Below the pieces are notes generated by a model. That model saw nothing but the letters and a program-made list of their open reading frames with translations, was not told the DNA's origin and searched no databases. Below, piece by piece: positions 1 to 12,469 of a DNA stretch of 54,602 nucleotides. Each line of letters starts with the position of its first letter. Positions within the stretch are counted from its first letter, which is position 1. Source of the stretch: an uncultured Alphaproteobacteria bacterium (GTDB lineage Bacteria; Pseudomonadota; Alphaproteobacteria; HIMB59; GCA-002718135); NCBI GenBank assembly GCA_902600225.1, contig CACKIH010000008.1:1-54602 (forward strand), given 5' to 3'. The position numbers and the translations under genes are program-made.

Positions 1-2
1 AA

Positions 3-19
3 GGAGTTTTGAAAACTCC
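3..19 (-). terminator. Hairpin directly after mreC
   Basis: GGAGTTTT and AAAACTCC are perfect inverted arms around a single G, beginning two bases after the mreC stop codon on the minus strand. This looks like the stem of an intrinsic terminator. The U-tract that would complete it lies beyond the window edge, so the terminator call is partly inferred. Confidence 0.4.
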
Positions 20-20
20 A

Positions 21-842
21 TTATTTTGAAGTAACTATTTGAAGATAATCAATATTTTCAAAATCAACAAACGGTAGAACAAAAAATCTATTTTTCTCAA
101 CTTTAGTAACTTTGCCCACCAATAAATCTACAGGAAAGATTTGCGCAGTACCACTTGTAACTACAATATCTCCTAATCTTGGCATTTTGTTTTCTTTCAC
201 AAAAGAACTTACTAAATATTTTCCATCTCCATTTCCAGTGAGTAATGAAAAAATACCATCAGATATCGATTTTACTGAAATGGATAAATTAGGATCAGTT
301 AAAAGAATTACTCTAGAATTTTTAGCGGTTGTGTCAATAATCTTGCCAACTAATCCACGTTCATTGATAGCTGACATATTTTTCTTAATGTTATCTTCAT
401 ATCCAGCATTTAAATTTATTAATTTACTATAAATTGTATCATTTCTATTAATTAGAGATGCTGTCTTTACTAAAGTTAAGTTATTATCAGTTGCATTTAA
501 TAATTTTTTTAAGACTTTATTCTCTCTTGAATTTTGTATTGCTAATGTTTGCCATTTTTTTAAACGTATTATTTCTTCTTGAAGGAGTTTGTTTTCGAAT
601 TTTAAACTTCTAAACTGATTGTATTCATCAACTAAATTTGAAACAGCATTTACTGGTGCTGAAATTACTCTTGTAATTGGAATAATTACTGATGTAGATA
701 TATTTTTTATCCCATTAATAACATACAAATCAGATTTTGAAAAAAAGACTAAAAGGAATGAAAGTGTAACAATGGAAATTATTGTCAAATTTTTTACAAA
801 AGTTGAAATTTGAAAAACTTTTATTTGGAACTTAGGTGCCAT
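21..842 (-). CDS. mreC: Rod shape-determining protein MreC
   Basis: 273-residue protein with a cytoplasmic N-terminus, one membrane segment at about residues 19-36, a coiled-coil stretch (about 70-115) and a C-terminal periplasmic beta-domain containing LINRNDTIYSKLINLNAG and ERGLVGKI, both typical of MreC. It scaffolds the elongasome, linking MreB filaments inside the cell to PBP2/RodA in the periplasm. It lies 9 bases after mreB, in the usual mreB-mreC order. mreD, which normally follows, is not seen before the window end, and a hairpin comes right after the stop. The ATG start agrees with family length. Confidence 0.93.
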   Translation of the reverse strand: MAPKFQIKVFQISTFVKNLTIISIVTLSFLLVFFSKSDLYVINGIKNISTSVIIPITRVISAPVNAVSNLVDEYNQFRSLKFENKLLQEEIIRLKKWQTLAIQNSRENKVLKKLLNATDNNLTLVKTASLINRNDTIYSKLINLNAGYEDNIKKNMSAINERGLVGKIIDTTAKNSRVILLTDPNLSISVKSISDGIFSLLTGNGDGKYLVSSFVKENKMPRLGDIVVTSGTAQIFPVDLLVGKVTKVEKNRFFVLPFVDFENIDYLQIVTSK

Positions 843-851
843 TTCAATTTT

Positions 852-1895
<1,044 letters not shown>

Positions 1896-3452
1896 CTAAA
1901 CTCCTTCTATTTTTAAACTTGCTGCATTTTCTTTAATAGATTTAGTCTTTTTAAAGATCAATCTGTTTAATGCATTAATGTAAGCTTTTGCAGACGCAAC
2001 AATTATATCAGGATCACTTCCTTTTGCTTGTGATGATAGATTATCATCTTCAAGTCTTACAGTAACTTCTCCTTGAGCATCAGTACCTGCAGTGATTGCA
2101 TTTACTTGGTAAAGTTTAAGTTTAAATTCAGTGTTAGTAAGTTTTTTAATAGCGTTAAATGTTGCATCAACAGGACCATTACCATCAATATTAATATTTT
2201 CCACTTTATCGTTAATTTGTATCTTTAATTTAGCCTTAGCCTTTTCAACAGATCCAGCATTTACTTCTAATGATACAAATTTAATGTGTTCATCGTATGA
2301 CGAAGTTCTATCTTCTGCTAAAGCAATTAAATCTTCTTCAAAAATTTCTTTTTTCTTATCAGCTAAATCTTTAAATCTTCCAAATAATTCCATTAAAGCA
2401 TTATCACCTACTTCATAACCAAGTTCTTTTAACTTTTCTGAAAAAGCATGTTTGCCTGAATGTTTTCCTAGAACTAGTGAAGATTTGTTGAGGCCTACAG
2501 ACTCCGGCGTCATAATTTCATATGTTCCGGCATGTTTAAGCATACCATCTTGATGTATTCCAGCTTCATGAGCAAAAGCATTTGCGCCAACTATCGCTTT
2601 ATTTGGCTGAACTGGAAAACCCGTTATTGATGATACTAATCTAGAAGCTTTCATAATAGACTCAGTTTTAATGTCTGTATGAAAAGGCATTAAATCTTTT
2701 TTGACTTTTAAAGTCATAACTATTTCTTCTAATGATGAATTTCCAGCCCTTTCACCCATACCATTAATAGTACACTCAACTTGCCTTGCACCTTCTTTAA
2801 TAGCAGCAACATTATTTGCTGTTGCTAAACCTAAATCATTATGTGTGTGTGTTGAAAGAATTGCTTTATCAATATTTGGAACATTATTTTTTACATTTTT
2901 AAAAATTTTACCAAACTCTTCTGGCAATGTATAACCAACAGTATCAGGTATATTAATAGTTGAAGCACCGGAATTAATAGCAAGCTCGATACATTGATAT
3001 AAAAATTCTAACTCTGATCTTCCACCATCTTCACAACTCCACTCAATATTATCACAAAGATTTCTTGCGTGAGAAACTGTCTTGTGAATAGCTTCTAAAA
3101 CTTCGTCTTCAGTTTTCTTTAATTTATATTTCATATGTAGAGGACTGGTTGCAATAAAAGTATGAATTCTTGGAGACTTAGCATGTTGTACAGCTTCCCA
3201 AGCACGGTCAATATCTTTAAAGCTTGCTCTTGCTAAACCTGCTATCGATGAATTTTTTACATGTTTACTAACTTCAGAAACTGCTTCAAAATCTCCATTA
3301 GAAGCGATTGGAAAACCTGCTTCAATAATATCAACTTTCATTGAATCAAGAACTTCAGCAATTTGAAGTTTTTCATCTAAATTCATTGATGCACCAGGAG
3401 ATTGTTCTCCATCTCGAAGAGTTGTATCAAAAATATAAATTTTTTCAGTCAT
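1896..3452 (-). CDS. leuA: 2-isopropylmalate synthase
   Basis: 518-residue enzyme condensing acetyl-CoA with 2-oxoisovalerate in the first committed step of leucine synthesis. The HMGL-like TIM barrel starts with DTTLRDGEQSPGASMN (residues 9-24) and contains the metal-binding STHTHNDLGLATANN motif. The GxGERAGN loop (NGMGERAGNSSLEE) is present. The C-terminal third (about 390-518) is the LeuA allosteric domain that binds leucine, so feedback inhibition is likely. It is downstream of ilvC, giving the order ilvB-ilvN-ilvC-leuA. The 42-base gap to ilvC contains a TATAAT-like box and could hold a secondary promoter. Confidence 0.96.
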   Translation of the reverse strand: MTEKIYIFDTTLRDGEQSPGASMNLDEKLQIAEVLDSMKVDIIEAGFPIASNGDFEAVSEVSKHVKNSSIAGLARASFKDIDRAWEAVQHAKSPRIHTFIATSPLHMKYKLKKTEDEVLEAIHKTVSHARNLCDNIEWSCEDGGRSELEFLYQCIELAINSGASTINIPDTVGYTLPEEFGKIFKNVKNNVPNIDKAILSTHTHNDLGLATANNVAAIKEGARQVECTINGMGERAGNSSLEEIVMTLKVKKDLMPFHTDIKTESIMKASRLVSSITGFPVQPNKAIVGANAFAHEAGIHQDGMLKHAGTYEIMTPESVGLNKSSLVLGKHSGKHAFSEKLKELGYEVGDNALMELFGRFKDLADKKKEIFEEDLIALAEDRTSSYDEHIKFVSLEVNAGSVEKAKAKLKIQINDKVENINIDGNGPVDATFNAIKKLTNTEFKLKLYQVNAITAGTDAQGEVTVRLEDDNLSSQAKGSDPDIIVASAKAYINALNRLIFKKTKSIKENAASLKIEGV

Positions 3453-3494
3453 TTATTTAATTATACACTAATCAAAATTTTATTAAACTTTCAT

Positions 3495-5058
<1,564 letters not shown>

Positions 5059-5059
<1 letters not shown>

Positions 5060-6825
5060 TAAACTAAAATTTTTCCTTTTTCGGCTGATTTTTTATCTTG
5101 TTTTTGATCTTTACTTAACATCATTTCATTATGAGCAGAGCCACTTTGAATCATTGGGAAACAATTCTCTTCTTTAGTAACCCAGATATCAGCAATAACT
5201 GTATTTTTTGTTTTAATCATTTCAGTTATAACATCATCAAGTTCATCAGTTGTTTTTGCTCTTAATCCAACAGCTTTATAACTCTCAGCTAACTTTACAA
5301 AATCAGGTAAACTATCAGTATAACTCTCAGAATATCTTCCACCATGTAAAAGTTCTTGCCATTGCCTCACCATTCCCATGTATTCATTATTTAAAATAAA
5401 TATTTTTACAGGCAGTCTATATTGAACTGCTGTGCTCATTTCTTGAATATTCATAAGGATTGAAGCGTCTCCTGCTATATCGACTACTAAAGCATCAGGA
5501 TGTCCAACCTGAGCTCCAATAGCAGCAGGAAAACCGTATCCCATAGTTCCTAAACCACCTGAAGTTAGCCATCTATTTGGTTCTTCAAATTTATAAAATT
5601 GAGCAGCCCACATTTGATGTTGACCTACTTCGGTTGTAATAAATGTTTTTGTATTTTTTGTTAACTCATAAAGTCTTTGAACCGCATACTGTGGTTTAAT
5701 CTGCTTGCCTTCATTATTGTAGTTTAAACAATCTACTTCTTTCCATTTATTTATTTTATCCCACCACAATTTTAATGAATCAGTATCTATTTTATATTTT
5801 TTATCTTTCCAGACTGAAATCATTTTTTCGACAACTTGTTTAACATCACCTATAATTGGAACATCAACGTTTATTGTTTTGTTGATATTACTTTCATCAA
5901 TATCAATATGAATTTTCTTTGAGTTAGGTGAGAAAGCATCAAGTCTTCCTGTAACTCGATCATCAAATCTTGCACCGATATTAATCATGACATCACATTC
6001 ATGCATTGCCATATTTGCTTCATACATTCCGTGCATACCAAGCATACCAAGTGAGTTTTTATCTGATGAGCCTACTACACCAAGACCCATTAATGTCATT
6101 GTAACTGGTGACCCAACCATATTTATGAACTGTCTAACTAATTTTGAGGCCTTTGGACCAGAGTTAATACATCCACCTCCAATATAAAAAATTGGTTTTT
6201 TAGCTTTTGAAATTAGTTCTACTGCTTCTTCAATTTTATTTTTTTCAAAATCAGGACTTGGTTCAAACAATCTATGAGAGGGAATAATAATTTTATTTTT
6301 TTCTTCATAAGTTCCTGAAGCAAATTGAACATCTTTAGGTATATCAATTAATACAGGACCCGGTCTTCCATTTTGAGCAATGGTAAATGCTTCATGAAAT
6401 ACAGAAGATAATTTATTAACATCCTTAACTAAGTAATTATGTTTAGTACAAGGTCTCGTTATGCCTGTCGTGTCACATTCTTGAAATGCATCACTGCCAA
6501 TTAAGTGTTGAGGTACCTGTCCAGTTATACATACAATAGGTACACTATCCATCATTGCGTCAGTTAAACCGGTTACAACATTTGTTGCACCAGGTCCTGA
6601 TGTAACAAGAAGTACACCAGTTTTACCAGTCGACCTAGCATAACCCTCAGCTGCATGTATGGCACCACCCTCTTGTCTTACTAAAACGTGCTTAATTGAA
6701 TTCTGTTTAAATAAAGTATCGTATATAGGTAATACCGCGCCACCAGGATATCCAAATACAACTTCTACACCTTGTTCAGCTAAGCTTTTTAAGACAATTT
6801 CAGCACCTGTTATTTCATTATTCAT
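5059..6825 (-). CDS. ilvB: Acetolactate synthase large (catalytic) subunit
   Basis: 588-residue thiamine-diphosphate enzyme making acetolactate from two pyruvates, or acetohydroxybutyrate. The N-terminal PYR domain carries the catalytic Glu52 in RQEGGAIHAAEGYAR. A central FAD/Rossmann domain and a C-terminal PP domain follow, the latter with the ThDP/Mg motif GDASILMNIQEM ending in NN. Full length for the family. The ATG at 6825 is 47 bases downstream of miaA. No leader peptide or obvious attenuator is visible in that gap, so the classical enteric attenuation seems absent. ilvI is an alternative name. Confidence 0.96.
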
Positions 6826-6872
6826 TGATTTTAGCTCATAGGCTGTGGATAAAATAAAATCAATAAATTAGT

Positions 6873-7796
6873 TCAATTTTGCTCTAAATTAATGGATTTT
6901 AAGTCAATTTCGTCTGGAAATTGATTAAATTTTTTAAAAATATTAAGATTTGAAGATCTCCACCAAGTATGTTGTCTTTTTACATAGTTTCTTGTCACTT
7001 GCTGTATTTTAGAAATACATTCCTCAATTGATACTTCGTTATTAAGATAAGATTGAATTTCAGGAACTCCGTGAGCCTTCATTATTGGTAAACTATTATT
7101 ATAATTTAGTTTTAGCAAATTTTTGACTTCCTCTATCGCACCATCTTCCATCATTAAGTGTGTTCTATGATCTACTCTTCTATAGTTTTCTTTTCTATCT
7201 GGAAGAAATAATAATATTTTGTAATTTTTTAAATTAATAAAATTTTTATTTTTACTTTTTTTCCAGTCACTAAATTTTTTCTTTGTAAAAAAATTTACTT
7301 CCCATATTCTTCTTATTCTTTGAAAATCGTTAGGCGCAATATTAATGATTGCATCACTGTCAAGCTCTTTAACTAAATTATAAAAATTTTCCTTACCAAT
7401 TTTTAAAATCATTTTTTCTGATTCTATTTTTACTTTTTCTGGAATAGATGGAATTGAAACTATTCCATTAATTAAAGATTCTATGTAAAGACCTGTACCA
7501 CCAACTAAAATAGGTGTTATATTTTGATTAACTAAATAATTAATTTTTTTTGATGCTTCCTCACACCATTTTTGAACATTAAATCTAACATCACCTTTAA
7601 CAAAACCATAAAGATGATGATTGATTTTTTTTTGATCATTTATAGTTGGTCTAGCAGTTAAGATACTTAACTCATGATAAATCTGCATACTATCAGCATT
7701 TATAATTTCACCATTTAGTTTGTTCGCTAGGCTTAAAGCAAATTTTGATTTTCCTGATGCAGTTGGGCCTAATACAAAATAGATTTGTGTTTTCAA
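6873..7796 (-). CDS. miaA: tRNA dimethylallyltransferase
   Basis: 307-residue enzyme that adds a dimethylallyl group to A37 of tRNAs reading UNN codons. The P-loop GPTASGKS is at residues 10-17. The DSMQIY switch, the GGTGLY motif, the tRNA-contacting RTHLMMEDGAIEEV region and the C-terminal TRNYVKRQHTWWR are present. The start codon is TTG, lying inside the degP stop (aaTTGAaa), so the two genes overlap by 4 bases and miaA is probably translated by coupling. Reading from this TTG gives the expected N-terminus right before the P-loop. Confidence 0.94.
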   Translation of the reverse strand: MKTQIYFVLGPTASGKSKFALSLANKLNGEIINADSMQIYHELSILTARPTINDQKKINHHLYGFVKGDVRFNVQKWCEEASKKINYLVNQNITPILVGGTGLYIESLINGIVSIPSIPEKVKIESEKMILKIGKENFYNLVKELDSDAIINIAPNDFQRIRRIWEVNFFTKKKFSDWKKSKNKNFINLKNYKILLFLPDRKENYRRVDHRTHLMMEDGAIEEVKNLLKLNYNNSLPIMKAHGVPEIQSYLNNEVSIEECISKIQQVTRNYVKRQHTWWRSSNLNIFKKFNQFPDEIDLKSINLEQN

Positions 7797-9166
7797 TTAT
7801 TCTTAAATTTAATTGTTACCCAATTTTGCTCATCATCTCTAATTATTTTTAGTAATAATGAGGATCTGCCTGTTTTTTCTAAAGAATTTACTAATTCTTC
7901 AAATGCATTCATATTGTTAATAACCTCTCTATTAACTTCTGTAATTATGTCTCCATTTTGCAAACTACTATCATCATCCTCAATTGAAATTACTTTAACT
8001 CCACTGTCATGATCTTCAATAGTAATTCCTAAAGATTCTATTTTTAAATTTCTTTCAATATTTGAAGTTGTTTTTCTTTCCGTAACTACCTCTCCAGGTA
8101 ATTCACCTAATATTACCTCAATATAAATCTTTTTATTTTTTCTCCAAACTTCTAATATTGCAGTAGAACCTACATCTGACTCTGCAACAACTCTTGGTAA
8201 ATCAGGCATCTTTTTAATTTCTATATCATTAAATTTTAAGATTACATCGCCAGGTTCTAACCCAGCAGTTTTTGAGGGACCATTAGGATTGACATTGGAT
8301 ATGAATGCACCTTTTTGATCAGGCAATCCAAGACTTTCCGCAAAATCCTTAGTTACAGGTTGAATTTGTACACCTAACCAACCTCTTTTAGTTTTTCCAA
8401 AATCTTTTAATTGTTGTACTATTTTTTTGGCACTGTTCGCAGGTATTGCAAATCCTAAACCAATACTTCCACCTGTTTGCGAAACAATTGCTGTATTAAT
8501 TCCTATTACTTCTCCATCTAAATTAAATAATGGTCCACCAGAATTACCACGGTTAATAGATGCATCTGTTTGTAAAAATTTAACATATGGTCCACTACCT
8601 AAATCTCTTGAGATTGCAGATATTATTCCTGCTGTCACAGTTCCTCCCAAACCAAGAGGGTTTCCAATTGCAATTGACCAATCTCCAACTCTCATATTAT
8701 CCGAGTCTCCCCAACCAACATATGTAAGTTTTTTGTTTTTTGGATCAATTTTCAATACAGCTATGTCTGCTTTTGGATCTCTTCCAAGTAATTCAGCTGT
8801 AAACTCTGTTTCATCATTTAGAATAACAGTTATTTCATCAGCTCCTTCAATTACATGATTATTTGTAACAACTATACCGTCTTCACTTATTATAAAACCT
8901 GACCCAAGTCCTGTCATTGGTCGTTGTGACCTTCTTTGATCACGATCAAAATATTCTTTAAAAAAATCATCAAACGGAGATCCCTCCGGAAATTGTGGTA
9001 TTTGATTTTGGTTATTATTTTCAACAATAGTAGTTGAAGCAATACTAACTACTGCAGGAGATAATTGCTCTACTAAATCAGCAAAACTCTCAGGTACAGC
9101 AAGTAATGGTTTTGAAAATAAAATAGAAATTAAAAATATAAATTTAATTCTCATATTATTTGTCAT
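7793..9166 (-). CDS. degP: Periplasmic serine protease Do/DegP-like (HtrA)
   Basis: 457-residue HtrA protease for envelope protein quality control. It has a signal peptide (about residues 5-23, cleavage near LLAVPES), a trypsin-like domain with catalytic triad His104 (NNHVIEGAD), Asp134 (KADIAVLKI) and Ser209 (NRGNSGGPL), then two PDZ domains (about 260-350 and 365-455). The ATG at 9166 overlaps the upstream gene. A second ATG at 9154 would also give a good signal peptide. It follows hflK-hflC, the common hflKC-DUF2065-degP order of alphaproteobacteria. Confidence 0.94.
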   Translation of the reverse strand: MTNNMRIKFIFLISILFSKPLLAVPESFADLVEQLSPAVVSIASTTIVENNNQNQIPQFPEGSPFDDFFKEYFDRDQRRSQRPMTGLGSGFIISEDGIVVTNNHVIEGADEITVILNDETEFTAELLGRDPKADIAVLKIDPKNKKLTYVGWGDSDNMRVGDWSIAIGNPLGLGGTVTAGIISAISRDLGSGPYVKFLQTDASINRGNSGGPLFNLDGEVIGINTAIVSQTGGSIGLGFAIPANSAKKIVQQLKDFGKTKRGWLGVQIQPVTKDFAESLGLPDQKGAFISNVNPNGPSKTAGLEPGDVILKFNDIEIKKMPDLPRVVAESDVGSTAILEVWRKNKKIYIEVILGELPGEVVTERKTTSNIERNLKIESLGITIEDHDSGVKVISIEDDDSSLQNGDIITEVNREVINNMNAFEELVNSLEKTGRSSLLLKIIRDDEQNWVTIKFKNN

Positions 9167-9356
9167 AGTATTTGAAGGTGAAATAAATAAGGCACAGTCC
9201 TAAAAGAGCAAAAAATAAACTAATATTTTTTATAGTTTGTGGACTAATAAGGGAAACCATATCGAGATATTTCTTTAAGTTGTTCGCTAAGAAAAAATAG
9301 ATTGTGCCTTCGATGATCAGCACTAGACCTATGCTTATTAGTAATATTTCAAACAT
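9156..9356 (-). CDS. DUF2065 small membrane protein
   Basis: 66-residue protein with two hydrophobic segments (about residues 3-22 and 43-62) separated by a short basic loop, matching in length and position the DUF2065 (YjeT-like) family found after hflC. The function is not known. A role close to the HflKC/FtsH or DegP machinery is suggested only by the conserved neighbourhood. Its ATG overlaps the hflC stop (TAATG), and its end overlaps the degP start by 11 bases. Confidence 0.8.
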   Translation of the reverse strand: MFEILLISIGLVLIIEGTIYFFLANNLKKYLDMVSLISPQTIKNISLFFALLGLCLIYFTFKYYDK

Positions 9357-10231
9357 TAATTTTGGATATCTATTTCACCAAAAAATTTTTCACAAACTTC
9401 CCCAGGAGCGATTACCATGGACATCTCTGTGTCACCAAAAGTATCTTTACAAGCTTGCATTGTTCTTAAGAAATCAAAAAATTCTTCATCTAGGCTATAA
9501 GCATCACCTAATATTCTATTTTTAGCAGCATCTCCTTCACCTCTTAGTATTGATGAAGTTCTTTCAGCTTCGGCTAAAATTACTGTTTGTTGTCTATCTG
9601 CTGATGCAACAATTTCTTTAGAAAGTTCTTCACCTTCTGCTCTTAATAAATTTGCTTCTTTTTCACGTTCAGAACGCATTCTTTGATAAACGTTATTAGA
9701 TACTTGTTCTGTTAAATCTGTTCTACCAATTCTGATGTCTACAATTTTAACGCCAAAAGAATTCTCATTAACTTTAATTTGTTTTTCAATTTCATTCATA
9801 ATATTAATACGTTCATCACTCAGTAGTGATGTTAAAGAGTATTGTGCAATTACACCTCTAACTGCCGCATTTATAATTCTTCCAAATCTATCTGAAAAAG
9901 TAGTTTCATTTCTAACTGTCTGATAAAACTTTAGAGGATCAACAATGTTGTATCTAGCGAATGAGTCAACAATAATTCTTTTTTGATCTGAAAGTATCAT
10001 TTCTTCAGGCTGGGGATCGAGATTAAGTAATCTAGAATCTAAAAAAACAGCATCTTGAATAAATGGAATTTTAAATTGAAGGCCAGGTTTTGTAACAACT
10101 TTTCTTGGGTCACCAAATTGAAGCACTAAAGCTTGCTTAGTTTCATTTACAATAAAAAAAGCTCCCGTGAAAGTAAGGAAAAGAATAAATAGAACTAAAA
10201 CTATAAGTAAATTTCTTGCACTAAATCTCAT
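9356..10231 (-). CDS. hflC: FtsH-modulating SPFH protein HflC
   Basis: 291 residues from the ATG at 10231, which follows the hflK stop by one base. An upstream in-frame start at 10261 would overlap hflK and is not preferred. One N-terminal membrane segment (about residues 8-27) is followed by the SPFH/band 7 domain (KQALVLQFGDPRKVVTKPGLQFKIPF begins near residue 34) and a long charged coiled-coil ending the protein. With HflK it forms the periplasmic cage around the FtsH protease and modulates membrane protein degradation. Confidence 0.95.
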   Translation of the reverse strand: MRFSARNLLIVLVLFILFLTFTGAFFIVNETKQALVLQFGDPRKVVTKPGLQFKIPFIQDAVFLDSRLLNLDPQPEEMILSDQKRIIVDSFARYNIVDPLKFYQTVRNETTFSDRFGRIINAAVRGVIAQYSLTSLLSDERINIMNEIEKQIKVNENSFGVKIVDIRIGRTDLTEQVSNNVYQRMRSEREKEANLLRAEGEELSKEIVASADRQQTVILAEAERTSSILRGEGDAAKNRILGDAYSLDEEFFDFLRTMQACKDTFGDTEMSMVIAPGEVCEKFFGEIDIQN

Positions 10232-10232
10232 T

Positions 10233-11339
10233 TTAATTATTTCCTGACTTTTTAAGCTCATTCAATGGAAGGTAAGGAACTACACCCTGTCCATTTCCAG
10301 TATCATCTAAAATTATTTTATTCTTACCTTCTAAAACTTCTCTTAAAGTTTCTAAATAAATTCTTCTTTTAGTTACTTCTTTCGCATCTTTATAACTATT
10401 GTAAACATCAATAAAGTTTTGTGCCACACCTTCTGCTTGTTTAACCACCTGCTCTTTATATGCTGTAGCAGCTTCAACTAGCTTAGCAGCTTCACCACGA
10501 GCGTTTGGAACAATTCTATTTAAATAAGTGTTTGCTTCGTTAACTAATCTCTCTTTATCCTGTCTTGCTCTTTGAACTTCATCAAAAGCATCAATAACTT
10601 GATCTGGCGGATCAACACTTTGAAGCTGTACTGATTGAATTAAAACACCACTTTCATAGGAATCTAAAACAAGTTGTAATTCATTTCTTACAACTTGTTC
10701 AACCTCTTGACGACCTTCTGTGAGTAAGAATTGAAGATCTCTTTGACCAACAACTTCACGTACAACACTTTCAGACATATCTTTAACGGTAAGTTCTGGA
10801 TTTCTAAGCTTAAATAGAAAGTTTCCAGCGTCCTTTATTTTGAATAGTACTGTGAACGCAACATCTGCTATGTTTTGATCACCCGTAAGCATTAAACTTT
10901 CTTCAATTACTTTTCGCTCTGCATTTGAATTTGAGCCAAAACCAAGATCACTTGCACTTCTAAATCCAACGTTGATTTTTCTTATTACTTCAACTTTAGG
11001 TGTAACAGTTTGACCGATTGGAGTGGGGAAAAAATAATGTAACCCAGGTTCAGTTGTTTGGCCATTCCATCTTCCAAATAAAAGCTCTACACCTTGTTCA
11101 TCAGGCTCAACTCTATAAAAACCAGTAGCTAACCATAGTAAAATAGCTACTATTATAAAAATTGAAAGGTTACGTCTGCCACCAAATTTAAAATTGCCAA
11201 ATCTATCTTTTGCTTTTCTAATGGAATCTTCAAAATCTCTTCTGTTTGGACCGTCTCCAGACCCACCTGAGCCCCAAGGGTTGTTATTTCCTCCTGAACC
11301 CCAAGGATTATTGTCGTTGTTATTTTTATTCCAGTTCAT
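10233..11339 (-). CDS. hflK: FtsH-modulating SPFH protein HflK
   Basis: 368 residues. The cytoplasmic N-terminus is Asn/Gly-rich and contains two copies of NNPWGSGG, typical of HflK. One membrane segment (about 58-72) follows, then an SPFH domain beginning near VEPDEQGVELLFGRW, and a long helical region. It is the partner of HflC in the FtsH holoenzyme. It is the first gene of the minus-strand run. The 86-base gap to the divergent mrp gene should hold its promoter. Confidence 0.95.
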   Translation of the reverse strand: MNWNKNNNDNNPWGSGGNNNPWGSGGSGDGPNRRDFEDSIRKAKDRFGNFKFGGRRNLSIFIIVAILLWLATGFYRVEPDEQGVELLFGRWNGQTTEPGLHYFFPTPIGQTVTPKVEVIRKINVGFRSASDLGFGSNSNAERKVIEESLMLTGDQNIADVAFTVLFKIKDAGNFLFKLRNPELTVKDMSESVVREVVGQRDLQFLLTEGRQEVEQVVRNELQLVLDSYESGVLIQSVQLQSVDPPDQVIDAFDEVQRARQDKERLVNEANTYLNRIVPNARGEAAKLVEAATAYKEQVVKQAEGVAQNFIDVYNSYKDAKEVTKRRIYLETLREVLEGKNKIILDDTGNGQGVVPYLPLNELKKSGNN

Positions 11340-11425
11340 ATATTATTGATAATATTGGCTCTATCTACTAACACTAATTATATTAATTAATAACTAATAT
11401 TTGAGTAAATCTGGAAAAATCAAGT
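11340..11425. promoter_or_regulatory. Divergent hflK/mrp intergenic region
   Basis: This 86-base, very AT-rich gap separates divergent hflK (minus) and mrp (plus), so it must carry promoters for both. Several TATAAT-like boxes are possible on both strands, but none has a convincing -35 partner, and no operator-like palindrome stands out. mrp has no recognisable Shine-Dalgarno before its ATG. Confidence 0.35.
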
Positions 11426-12469
11426 ATGTCTGATGAAATTTTATCTTTAATTTATACATTTTCGAAGAAATTTAGTGATCCTGAAACAAATCTTACTTTT
11501 GATCCAAAAAATCAAAACATTTCTGCAGTTATAAAGGAGGGTAATGTAAACATTTCCTTACTTGTTAAAGGTCAAAAAGAAGACTTATATATAAACATAG
11601 CAAGATTACTTAAAAATAATGTTGAACAAATTTCTGGCGTTGTTTCAGTAAACGTAATTATCAACTCAGATAGAAATAGTAATAAAACAAATATTTCTGA
11701 TAAGAAAAGATTTAAAATTGATGCAAAAAATATTGTAGCAATTGCAAGTGGTAAGGGTGGAGTTGGCAAATCAACATTTTCAGTAAATCTTGCCACTGCA
11801 TTAAGCTTACTTGATCTCAAAGTTGGATTACTTGATGCAGACATTTATGGTCCTAGTGTTCCTAGAATGATGGGTATTTCTAAAAAACCAATAATGAATG
11901 AGAACAAAAAACTTATACCCTTAGAAAATTATGGAATAAAATTAATGTCTATAGGTTTTATTCTAGACTCAGAGGCTCCAACAATTTGGAGAGGGCCTAT
12001 GGTAATGAAAGCTTTAGAGCAAATGTTCAATGGTGTTGAGTGGGGTGAATTAGATTATCTTATAATTGATCTCCCACCTGGGACCGGAGATGCTCAACTT
12101 ACTTTAGCTCAAAGTTCAAATCTTTCTGGATCAATTGTAATTTCTACTCCTCAAGAAATAGCTCTTACTGATGCTAGAAAAGGAATAAATATGTTTAAAA
12201 AAGTTAATGTTGATATTCTAGGTATTGTGGAAAATATGAGTTATTTCATATGTGATAATTGCAATCAAAAACATTATATATTTTCAAAAAATGGTGTGAA
12301 AAAAGAAGCCGAAGAATTTAAAATACCTTTTTTAGGAGAAATTCCTATTGATACAAATTTACGAATTCAATCAGATAATGGGATACCTGCTTTGATAGAT
12401 AATCCAGATGGTGAAATTTCAAAAAAATTTATATCAATTGCTAAGAACTTAAAAAAATCTCTAAATTAA
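11426..12469 (+). CDS. mrp: Mrp/ApbC family iron-sulfur cluster carrier ATPase
   Basis: 347 residues: an N-terminal DUF59/MIP18-like domain (about 1-85) followed by a deviant-Walker P-loop ATPase with GKGGVGKST at residues 109-117, the DADIYGPSVPRM switch and DLPPGTGDAQLT. The CxxC pair Cys276/Cys279 that bridges the Fe-S cluster between subunits is present (FICDNCNQ). It assembles or delivers [4Fe-4S] clusters in the cytoplasm. The gene stands alone on the plus strand and its stop overlaps the convergent thyA stop by 4 bases. Confidence 0.95.
   Translation: MSDEILSLIYTFSKKFSDPETNLTFDPKNQNISAVIKEGNVNISLLVKGQKEDLYINIARLLKNNVEQISGVVSVNVIINSDRNSNKTNISDKKRFKIDAKNIVAIASGKGGVGKSTFSVNLATALSLLDLKVGLLDADIYGPSVPRMMGISKKPIMNENKKLIPLENYGIKLMSIGFILDSEAPTIWRGPMVMKALEQMFNGVEWGELDYLIIDLPPGTGDAQLTLAQSSNLSGSIVISTPQEIALTDARKGINMFKKVNVDILGIVENMSYFICDNCNQKHYIFSKNGVKKEAEEFKIPFLGEIPIDTNLRIQSDNGIPALIDNPDGEISKKFISIAKNLKKSLN

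Noticed and set aside
6826-6872. Attenuator or leader peptide before ilvB
   Set aside because: The 47-base gap has no short frame rich in Val, Leu or Ile codons and no alternative stem-loops.
7785-8858. Open frames on the plus strand opposite degP
   Set aside because: They are antisense shadows with no ribosome site or recognisable family, opposite a complete and conserved gene. The same applies to plus-strand frames opposite mreB, leuA, ilvB and the transporter genes.
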